DNA of 64,000 nucleotides from Azospirillum sp. RU38E (GTDB lineage Bacteria > Pseudomonadota > Alphaproteobacteria > Azospirillales > Azospirillaceae): the NCBI RefSeq assembly GCF_900188385.1, contig NZ_FZOI01000016.1, forward strand, positions 1 to 64,000, given 5' to 3'. Each line of letters begins with the position of its first letter. The stretch's first letter is position 1. Of the stretch, positions 17,143 to 23,589 are shown one piece after another. A program made the position numbers and the translations under genes. The notes under the pieces were generated by a model. It was not told where the DNA came from and made no database searches. It saw nothing but the letters and a program-made list of their open reading frames with translations.

Positions 17143-18750
17143 ATGCCTGACGTGGGAATGGCCGGAACGGTGCCGGCGCTGAAACAGGTTTTGGCCAGCA
17201 TTGTCGGGGAGGCGCATGTCCATGATGATGCGGCCACCCGCCGCCTTCATAGCGGCGATATCTGGAGCGAGGCGAAGGAGCCGGTTTCCCTGGTCGTCGC
17301 CCCGGACAATCTGGACCAGCTCTCCCGCCTGATGGCGGCCCTGCATGAAGCGGGCGTGGCCGTGGCCCCCCGTGGGGCTGGCATGAGCTACACCAGCGGC
17401 TATATCCCCAGCGTTGCCGGCACCGTCTCCCTGGATATGCAGCGGATGAACCGCGTGCTGGATATCCGGGCCGAGGATATGGTGGTGACGGTGGAAGCCG
17501 GCTGCACCTGGGTGGACCTGAACAATGCCCTGGCGCCGCTGGGATTGCGCGCGCCTTTCTGGGGGCCGATGTCCGGTCTGGCATCCACCATCGGTGGAGG
17601 GATTTCCCAATTGAACGCTATGCTGGGGGCCGGTCATTACGGCACCTCGAGCGAAAGCGTGGTGGCGATGAGTGTGGTGCTGGCCGATGGCCGGGTGCTG
17701 CGCACCGGCGCCCGGGGTGCCGATGGCGAAACCCCCTTCTATCGCCATTTCGGGCCCGATCTGGCCGGGCTGTTTGCCGGTGATTGCGGTGTCTTTGGCA
17801 TCAAGGCCCATATCACTTTGCGGCTGATCCAGGCCCCGGCGGCGGAAGATTACGCTTCCTTTGCCTTCGACACCGGTGAAGACTTGATGCGCGCCATGGC
17901 CGCCATGGCGCGGGCCGGGATCGCCGCCGAGATGTGCGCCTTCGACCCCGGCCTGACCAAGGTGCGGATGCAGCGCGCCTCCATGTCCGGTGATGTGAAG
18001 GCACTGGGGGCCGTGGTGACGCGGCAGAAATCGCTGGCGCGCGGCCTGTGGGAAGCGGTGAAGGTGGCCAAGGCCGGCCGCAACTTCGTGGACCTGGAGA
18101 GCTACCCGCTGCACATCATCGCCGAGGGCCGCTGTGCCGCCGCCGTGGCGCATGACATGGCGACCGCCCGCCAGCTGGCCGCCGACCATGGCGGGACGGA
18201 GATTGAAAACACCATCGCCAAGGTGATCCGCGCCATGCCCTTCCCGCCGCTGAACAGCGTGCTGGGGCCGGGCGGGGAGCGCTGGATTCCCATCCATGGT
18301 CAGGTGTCGCTCTCCCAGGCCCCGGCCCTGTTCACGGCCCTTGAGGAATTGTTTGCCGAACTGGCGCCAGAGTTTGAACGGTTCGGTGTCAGCACCGGTT
18401 ACCTGTTCAGCAGCATGTCGACCAATGCGCTGATCCTGGAACCGGTGCTTTATTGGCCGGATGAGAAGTACCCGGTCCATGATGTGGCCATGGAACCAGC
18501 CCATGCCGCCCGTCTGCCCGTGCAGCCAGCCAATGCGGAGGCGAAGGCCTTTGCCACTGCCACCCGCAAGCGCGTCATCGCCATCTTGCAGCGTTTCGGT
18601 TGCGGCCATTTCCAGATCGGCCGCGCCTATCCCTATAAGGAAAGCCGCGACCCGGCCAGTTGGGAATTGCTGAATGCCATCAAGCAGGTGCTGGATCCCA
18701 AGGGGGCGATCAATCCCGGCTGTCTGGGTTTGGACAACCGGAAGGGCTGA
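17143..18750 (+). CDS. GlcD-like FAD-binding (PCMH-type) oxidoreductase
   Basis: This 535-aa flavoprotein has the PCMH FAD-binding domain: 'LSRLMAALHEAGVAVAPRG' and the PP-loop 'PRGAGMSYTSGY' near residue 80, then 'GPMSGLASTIGGGISQ' near 145 and 'GDCGVFGI' near 210. A C-terminal GlcD/vanillyl-alcohol-oxidase-type cap ends in 'VLDPKGAINPGCLG'. Such enzymes oxidise 2-hydroxyacids or phenolic alcohols and pass electrons to O2, quinone or a cytochrome. It is divergent from the LeuC/LeuD/lyase operon across about 190 nt and is followed 5 nt later by an MDR oxidoreductase, forming a unit. The soluble cytochrome c 5 kb away could be its acceptor, but that is speculative. Confidence 0.85.
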   Translation: MPDVGMAGTVPALKQVLASIVGEAHVHDDAATRRLHSGDIWSEAKEPVSLVVAPDNLDQLSRLMAALHEAGVAVAPRGAGMSYTSGYIPSVAGTVSLDMQRMNRVLDIRAEDMVVTVEAGCTWVDLNNALAPLGLRAPFWGPMSGLASTIGGGISQLNAMLGAGHYGTSSESVVAMSVVLADGRVLRTGARGADGETPFYRHFGPDLAGLFAGDCGVFGIKAHITLRLIQAPAAEDYASFAFDTGEDLMRAMAAMARAGIAAEMCAFDPGLTKVRMQRASMSGDVKALGAVVTRQKSLARGLWEAVKVAKAGRNFVDLESYPLHIIAEGRCAAAVAHDMATARQLAADHGGTEIENTIAKVIRAMPFPPLNSVLGPGGERWIPIHGQVSLSQAPALFTALEELFAELAPEFERFGVSTGYLFSSMSTNALILEPVLYWPDEKYPVHDVAMEPAHAARLPVQPANAEAKAFATATRKRVIAILQRFGCGHFQIGRAYPYKESRDPASWELLNAIKQVLDPKGAINPGCLGLDNRKG

Positions 18751-18755
18751 CCCAG

Positions 18756-19766
18756 ATGGCTGCCACCAGTCAGGTTCTGCGCCAATCCCGTTTCGCACCA
18801 AGCTTTCGTGAGGCAGTTGATCTTGTCGCCGAACCGCTGACCGATCCGGGCCCTGGCGAAATTCGCGTGCGCAACCATTGGTGCGGCGTCAACGGCATTT
18901 TCGATACGCAGATCGCCCGCAACGCCGTCAGCTATGTTCCCGTCCGCCTGCCCACCTATACAGGGGTGGAATCCATCGGTGTGGTGGAAGCGGTGGGGGA
19001 TGGCGTGACGGATTTCAAGCTGGGGGATGCCGCCGTCACCGTCCGTTTCACCTGGGGCTATCGGGAAACAGCCACCGCCCCGGCGGCGCATTTCATCCGT
19101 GTGCCGTCGGCCAGCCCGGATTATCTGGCGCTGGCCTCCACCGGGGTTTCCGCCCTGCTGGCGCTGGACCATACCGGTGCCCTGCGGCCTGGGGAAACGG
19201 TGGCTATTTCTGCCGCCGCTGGCGGGCTTGGCCATCTGATGGTGCAGTTGGCCAAGCAGCGTGGCGCCCATGTGGTGGCCGTCTGCGGTGGTGCGCAGAA
19301 GGTGGATTTCGTGCGCGGTCTGGGTGCCGACCGGGTGATTGATTATAAGGCGGAGGATGTGGCCACCGTACTGGCGGCGGAATATCCTGCCGCGCTGAAT
19401 GTGGCCATTGATACAGTCAGCGGCCCGATCTTCGATGCCTTTGTCGATAACCTTGCGCGGCATGGTCGGCTGGTCGTGGCGGGTGCCGCCCAGGATCTGG
19501 ATGGCCGTCCGGAAATCATCACCGCCCCCCGTATCGCCCACAAGATCTACTACAAGGGCGCCTCAATACGTGGGTTTATGAATGGTCTGCTGACCGACCT
19601 GTGGCCACAGGCGCGGGAAACCGTGTTTTCCCTGCTGGATGAAGACAAGATCAAGGTCACGTTCGACGCTGTTCGGTTCCAGGGCCTGCATCAGGTACCG
19701 GACGCCGTGGAGCGTCTGTTGTCCGGGCGATCCATGGGCAAGGTCGTGGTCGACCTGCGCCCCTGA
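18756..19766 (+). CDS. Zinc-free medium-chain dehydrogenase, quinone oxidoreductase-like
   Basis: This 336-aa MDR protein has an N-terminal GroES-like domain ('GEIRVRNHWCGVNGIFD', 'PTYTGVESIGVVEAVGDGV') and a Rossmann domain with 'AAAGGLGHLMVQLAKQ' near residue 155. It lacks the catalytic zinc ligands of alcohol dehydrogenases, fitting the quinone oxidoreductase / 2-enoyl reductase branch that uses NADPH to reduce activated C=C bonds. The ATG at 18756 is chosen because it lies 5 nt after the flavoprotein stop codon with GGAAGGG upstream; an in-frame ATG at 18660 lies inside that gene. It is probably co-transcribed with the flavoprotein. Confidence 0.87.
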   Translation: MAATSQVLRQSRFAPSFREAVDLVAEPLTDPGPGEIRVRNHWCGVNGIFDTQIARNAVSYVPVRLPTYTGVESIGVVEAVGDGVTDFKLGDAAVTVRFTWGYRETATAPAAHFIRVPSASPDYLALASTGVSALLALDHTGALRPGETVAISAAAGGLGHLMVQLAKQRGAHVVAVCGGAQKVDFVRGLGADRVIDYKAEDVATVLAAEYPAALNVAIDTVSGPIFDAFVDNLARHGRLVVAGAAQDLDGRPEIITAPRIAHKIYYKGASIRGFMNGLLTDLWPQARETVFSLLDEDKIKVTFDAVRFQGLHQVPDAVERLLSGRSMGKVVVDLRP

Positions 19767-19780
19767 TCGCCCTCAGGTCC

Positions 19781-19896
19781 TGATACTTAACCGCCGGCGC
19801 CAACATCCGTTGGCCTGGCTTCACGCGGCATGGGCCGCGCGGCGGCGGTCGCCGCCGTACCCAGCTGCGATGCGTTCACCTCATCGCAGCTGGGTG
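19781..19896 (+). repeat. Five-hairpin repeat, copy 2 (left hairpin missing)
   Basis: SL2 19799-19814 (GCCAAC, loop ATCC, GTTGGC), SL3 19824-19839 (CGCGGC, loop ATGG, GCCGCG), SL4 19841-19856 (GGCGGC, loop GGTC, GCCGCC) and SL5 19859-19895 (14-bp perfect stem). The position of SL1 holds only TGATACTTAA, so this copy seems truncated or diverged on its left. SL2 has a wholly different stem from the other copies yet still pairs perfectly and keeps the ATCC loop. It lies between the MDR gene and the 171-aa gene. Confidence 0.8.
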
Positions 19897-19935
19897 TAAA
19901 CCATCGCTCTTTGTTTTCACGAAGGATCATTGGTG

Positions 19936-20451
19936 ATGAGCAATAATATCGAAGCCCTGCGCCGCGACATGCCGTTGCTGGCCCGTAACGAGGGCGTGTG
20001 GGAAGGCTGGTATCGCTATTATTCGGCTGAAACCGGTCAGCTGATCGACCAGCATCGCTCCCGCCTGTTGTGCCGCTTCACGGAAGATGGCCCCAGCCCC
20101 TATCATCAGACCAACTATTATTTCTGGGAAGATGGCCGCACGGAAGTGCGCGATTTTCCCGCCGATTATGCCGATGGTCGCATCTGGTGGGACAATGACC
20201 TGATCACCGGCTGGGCCGCCGCCATGAAGCCGGATGATTTCAACCGTTCCACCTGCCTTAACTGGACGCGCAAAGGCGAACCTGATCTCTATCTCTATGA
20301 AATGATCCAGCTTTCCGACTGCGGTCAGTTTCGGTCCCGCACCTGGCACTGGTTCAAGGGCGGTCGCTGCTTCCAGCGCACCCTGATTGATGAGAAGTTC
20401 GTCACCAAGGATTGGAAGAACTTCACCGATCATACAGCCCCGAAGAACTGA
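19936..20451 (+). CDS. Unrecognised 171-aa protein, possibly lipocalin/calycin-like
   Basis: I do not recognise this family with confidence. The protein is rich in Trp and Tyr and has a pattern of short strands ('EGVWEGWYRYYS', 'HQTNYYFWEDG', 'RIWWDNDLITGWAA', 'SRTWHWFKGGRCFQRT') reminiscent of calycin-fold ligand-binding proteins. It has no signal peptide or membrane segment and is probably cytoplasmic. The ATG at 19936 is preferred over in-frame TTG/GTG codons at 19930/19933 because GAAGGA is well spaced from it. It follows the flavoprotein-MDR pair after repeat copy 2, and its TGA stop codon shares its last base with repeat copy 3. It may bind or act on the substrate of the neighbouring enzymes. 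Confidence 0.75.
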   Translation: MSNNIEALRRDMPLLARNEGVWEGWYRYYSAETGQLIDQHRSRLLCRFTEDGPSPYHQTNYYFWEDGRTEVRDFPADYADGRIWWDNDLITGWAAAMKPDDFNRSTCLNWTRKGEPDLYLYEMIQLSDCGQFRSRTWHWFKGGRCFQRTLIDEKFVTKDWKNFTDHTAPKN

Positions 20452-20609
20452 TACCAATCTCCCTTGATCGTGACCGATCCAGGGAGATTTCAGGTTCCCT
20501 CAGTCGCCGGGCGCTGCCATCCGGCAGCTTGGTTTGTGCCGCATGTGCGGCGGGCCGACGGTCGCCAGCCTCCAATCCGCCAAGGGTCAAACCCTCGGCG
20601 GATTGGTAT
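20451..20609 (+). repeat. Five-hairpin repeat, copy 3
   Basis: Terminal ATACCAATC (20451-20459) and GATTGGTAT (20601-20609) are exact inverse complements. Between them: SL1 20456-20489 (AATCTCCCT/AGGGAGATT around an inner GATCG/CGATC stem), SL2 20513-20528 (GCTGCC, loop ATCC, GGCAGC), SL3 20538-20551 (GCCGC, loop ATGT, GCGGC), SL4 20553-20570 (loop GGTC, two mismatches) and SL5 20572-20606 (CCAATCCGCC/GGCGGATTGG). The first base overlaps the TGA stop of the preceding gene. The remaining 150 nt to the anti-sigma gene (20610-20759) show no gene or clear signal. Confidence 0.88.
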
Positions 20610-20759
20610 AAGTGGGATATGGGTTTCAAACGGTACAGTGACGGGGCCAAAGCCGCGGCAAGCCGTCCAGTAGCGCAAGCAGCAGCGTCCTGGCCAGTTC
20701 CCGACGGAACCGCGCTCACCACAGGTCTTGCAACAGCAGGACCAGCAGCACGAAAGCGG

Positions 20760-21176
20760 TCAGTCAGGCAACCTTTTGGAAAAACGCAGACGGTTATGAC
20801 CCGAGATACGGGCATAGGACACCTCATCCATCATGCCTCGAAGCAGATGAACGCCCAACCCGCCGATCTCCCGCTCATCCAGTTCCGCGTCGATATCCGG
20901 TTCCTCAAACGCCAACGGATCGAAGGCGGGCGCGTCGTCCACCACTTCCGCCGTCACTAACGGTCCCTCCAGTGCCACACGCACGGTGATGGCACGGCCT
21001 GCCCGCCCGCCCAGCCCATGCTGGATGATGTTGGTCAGAACCTCTTCTAAGCAGATATTGAACTGGAAGGCGAATTGCGGCGGCAAGTCATAGCTGCCAC
21101 AGAACTCATCGACCCGATCGGCCAGCGGGGCGATCTCCTGCAACCGACTGTCCAGAACCAGGACGATTTCCGCCAC
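20760..21176 (-). CDS. RsbW/SpoIIAB-like anti-sigma regulatory factor (GHKL ATPase domain)
   Basis: This 138-aa single-domain protein has the HATPase_c_2 layout of anti-sigma serine kinases: N-box 'CLEEVLTNIIQHG' (Asn49), a G1-like 'VDDAPAFDP' near residue 80 and G2-like 'REIGGLGVHLLRGMMDEV' near 100-117. Such proteins bind a sigma factor or phosphorylate an STAS antagonist. The start is GTG at 21176 with GGAGGG six nt upstream. The probable antagonist gene (STAS) lies upstream on the same strand, separated by repeat copy 4. No sigma factor or PP2C phosphatase is nearby, so the target is unknown. Confidence 0.85.
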   Translation of the reverse strand: MAEIVLVLDSRLQEIAPLADRVDEFCGSYDLPPQFAFQFNICLEEVLTNIIQHGLGGRAGRAITVRVALEGPLVTAEVVDDAPAFDPLAFEEPDIDAELDEREIGGLGVHLLRGMMDEVSYARISGHNRLRFSKRLPD

Positions 21177-21221
21177 GCCTTCCCTCCAATCGACATGAAC
21201 AGGACACCGCCTATCCTTCTC

Positions 21222-21383
21222 ATACCAATCTCCCTTGATCGTGACCGATCCAGGGAGATTTCGTGTTCCCTCATGCGACGGGCGGGCGCATCCGCGCCAT
21301 TGGCTTACGCCGCTACCAAGCGGCGGGCCGGCGGTCGCCGGCCTCCAACCCGCCTAAAGGTCAACCTTTCGGCGGGTTGGTAT
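21222..21383 (+). repeat. Five-hairpin repeat, copy 4
   Basis: ATACCAA (21222-21228) and TTGGTAT (21377-21383) are terminal inverted repeats. SL1 is identical to that of copy 3. SL2 21285-21298 (GGCGC, loop ATCC, GCGCC), SL3 21308-21325 (CGCCGCT, loop ACCA, AGCGGCG), SL4 21326-21343 (GGCCGGC, loop GGTC, GCCGGCC) and SL5 21345-21380 (CCAACCCGCC/GGCGGGTTGG with inner AAAGGT/ACCTTT) are all perfect or nearly so. The right end overlaps the TGA stop codon of the STAS gene on the minus strand by one base, mirroring copy 3. Confidence 0.88.
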
Positions 21384-21715
21384 CAGCTCAGCAGGCCAAC
21401 CCCGCTTGCGCGGTCCTGCGCGATCTGGAACAGCTTGGTGAAGCCACTCAAATCGAATATCTGGAACACATTCTCATTCATGGAAGACAGGACAAGGCGG
21501 CCCTGTGCCGCCTTTGACAGCTTGGCACATTTCAGCAGCGCCCGCAGTCCGGCGCTGCTGATATAGCCCACCTGCTGAAAATCGATCAGCAGGCGTCCAG
21601 AAGCGCGCTGCGCCCTTTCCACCAGGAACCGCTCGACCTCCAGATAATTGTTGCTGTCGATCCGGCCGGTCAGCTCGACGATCACAAGTTCGCCATGGAT
21701 GATTTCGGAGTACAT
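21383..21715 (-). CDS. STAS-domain anti-sigma factor antagonist (RsbV/SpoIIAA-like)
   Basis: This 110-aa protein is a stand-alone STAS domain, with 'GELVIVELTGRIDSNNY' at the start and the phosphorylation-site helix 'GYISSAGLRALL' at residues 50-61 (Ser53/Ser54). Unphosphorylated antagonists of this type bind the RsbW-like kinase and free its target. It lies directly upstream of that kinase gene on the same strand, and 90 nt downstream of the acyl-CoA dehydrogenase gene. Whether it is read through from the biosynthetic operon is unclear; no terminator is visible in the 90-nt gap. Confidence 0.88.
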   Translation of the reverse strand: MYSEIIHGELVIVELTGRIDSNNYLEVERFLVERAQRASGRLLIDFQQVGYISSAGLRALLKCAKLSKAAQGRLVLSSMNENVFQIFDLSGFTKLFQIAQDRASGVGLLS

Positions 21716-21804
21716 TTTACTGATCCTGGTAAAACAATTCTGTTCAACATCAAGCTTTCGCCATCATGACGCAAGCAGAGGCCGAATGAAACAAAACAAT
21801 CCCA

Positions 21805-23589
21805 TCATGCTGGCGGCACTTGGGTGATCACATCGCTGAGCAGCCAGTCCAGGCTGCCGGCCATGACCTCTTTCGTGACGGACGCGCTGGCATCGGCTTG
21901 CCAAGCGGCCGAAATGGTCAACGCTTCATCCGCCCCGGCCGCGGCACCGCGGCAGAAAATGTCAGCCAGTTCCTGCAATTGCAGCGCTTGTGGGTTGGTG
22001 GCGACCGCCTCGCTCTCTACCCGCGCCAGGGTCACAGTCTGCGTCCAGAGCAAGATCAACGCCTGACCGATGGCAATCAGGGCTGGCTGCTGCACCAAGG
22101 CCCCCTGTACACCGCCGCTGCGGGTAATCAGATCGCGCACTGACTGGGCGATCCGCGTGGTCAGGGCAGCGGCGGCCTCCAGATGCGCGCGGTTGGCCGG
22201 CGACAGGTTGACGGTGGGCGGTACCGGCAATTGGGGCGGCACGGGGGCACCACCCGCCGCGGCAATCAGGGCGGAATTACCGACATTCAACTCCATCAGC
22301 GCGTTGGTGGTGCCAAAGATGCGCATGACCCGCAGATCGCGATAGAACCGTTCCACCGGATAGGGCTCCACCCCCCGGTTAGCGAGCGAGGTCGCCGTTT
22401 CGTACCCGCGACCGGCAATCAGCGACATGGTGCTGTCGATGACGCTCCAGGCCGTGTCGCTGCACCAGGGCTTCATTGCCGTCCATTCGATCCAAAGGTC
22501 CAGATTGCCCGCCACCTGCGAGAGGGTCAGCCAGCGCAGCACGCTTTCCTGCGCGAACACCTTGGCCGCCGCATCGGCAATGGTGGCCTGCGTCGCCTGA
22601 TAGCTGGACAGGGGCTGTTCCATATAGGGACGGTGGCTGAAGCCCCGCGCCCAGGTCAGGCTCAGCTTGGACGCAGCCAGCGTGATGGCATTGATGAACA
22701 TGCGGTTGGGCTGCTGGATCTCCATGATCACATTCAGGCCCAGGCCCGGTGCGCCCACCATGCGGCTCACCGGTACCTTGTAATTCTTGAATTCCAGCAC
22801 GGAATTGGCCAGCCCCTTCAGGCCCATATAGGTCTGCGGGCTGGCCACGCGGAAACCACGCTTGCGCGTGTCGATGATGAACAGGGTGATGCCGATTTCA
22901 CCCGTCGTCCCCTGTGAGAAGGTCGTGCAGGGTACGACCAGCAGGTTGGCCAGCGGCCCGTTGCCGATATAACATTTGCGGCCGGTGATGATGTAATGGC
23001 GTCCGTCCTTGGTGGGAACGGCCGTGGTCTGGAAGATGGGGTTCGACGCCCCCTGATATTCCACCGCCGACAGGCCGGAAATCGCCCCTTCTTCCACCAT
23101 GCGGGCCACTTTCGCCCGCTCGTCAGCATCCTGCATGTAATCCAGGTAAGAGGGGGCACCCAGATAGTTGTTGACCGAGATGGACATGGCCACCGCCGTG
23201 CACCAGCTGGCCGTCACCTCCACCATCCTGGCCATGTTCAGGGGCGACAACCCGTCACCGCCATATTGCTTGGCCAGCATCAGCTTCTGCCAACCCGCCC
23301 GGCGGTAAAGCTCCACATAGTCCGGGGGCAGCTTTCCCCGTTTGTCGATAAGGGTCGGATCGAAATGCGCCTGCATGAAGGCCGCCTGTTCCTTCACCAT
23401 CGCGTCGCCCAACGCCGCGTCGGCGGGATCCTGCACCGGAAATGGCACCATCAGGTCCCAGCGGAACAACCCCGCTGCCGCCGACTTCAGGAAGCCCGGT
23501 GCCGGGTTTTGCGGCGTGGCCTCCGCCAGCAGACGCATGATAGTGACCGGATCGTTGGGAATGGGATGCTTGATTTCGGCTACGGTCAT
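21805..23589 (-). CDS. Acyl-CoA dehydrogenase homologue lacking the usual catalytic glutamate
   Basis: This 594-aa protein has the acyl-CoA dehydrogenase fold with a C-terminal extension like VLCAD-type members. It shows 'YGGDGLSPLNMARMVE' near residue 105, the FAD/substrate segment 'GLSAVEYQGASNPIFQTTA' near 175, 'YIITGRKCYIGNGPLANLLVV' near 205, and 'RDLRVMRIFGTTNALMEL' near 425. In most family members that last motif reads R-I-F/Y-E-G-T-N with Glu as catalytic base; here Glu is replaced by Gly. The gene overlaps the thioesterase-bearing PKS gene by ATGA, so it belongs to the biosynthetic operon. It could desaturate the product using a base elsewhere, or have another role such as a binding or scaffold function. 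Confidence 0.88.
   Translation of the reverse strand: MTVAEIKHPIPNDPVTIMRLLAEATPQNPAPGFLKSAAAGLFRWDLMVPFPVQDPADAALGDAMVKEQAAFMQAHFDPTLIDKRGKLPPDYVELYRRAGWQKLMLAKQYGGDGLSPLNMARMVEVTASWCTAVAMSISVNNYLGAPSYLDYMQDADERAKVARMVEEGAISGLSAVEYQGASNPIFQTTAVPTKDGRHYIITGRKCYIGNGPLANLLVVPCTTFSQGTTGEIGITLFIIDTRKRGFRVASPQTYMGLKGLANSVLEFKNYKVPVSRMVGAPGLGLNVIMEIQQPNRMFINAITLAASKLSLTWARGFSHRPYMEQPLSSYQATQATIADAAAKVFAQESVLRWLTLSQVAGNLDLWIEWTAMKPWCSDTAWSVIDSTMSLIAGRGYETATSLANRGVEPYPVERFYRDLRVMRIFGTTNALMELNVGNSALIAAAGGAPVPPQLPVPPTVNLSPANRAHLEAAAALTTRIAQSVRDLITRSGGVQGALVQQPALIAIGQALILLWTQTVTLARVESEAVATNPQALQLQELADIFCRGAAAGADEALTISAAWQADASASVTKEVMAGSLDWLLSDVITQVPPA

Noticed and set aside
17104-18801. 565-codon minus-strand frame opposite the GlcD-like flavoprotein
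   Set aside because: It is Gly/His/Gln-rich without recognisable motifs, while the plus strand encodes a clear FAD-binding protein with a ribosome site.
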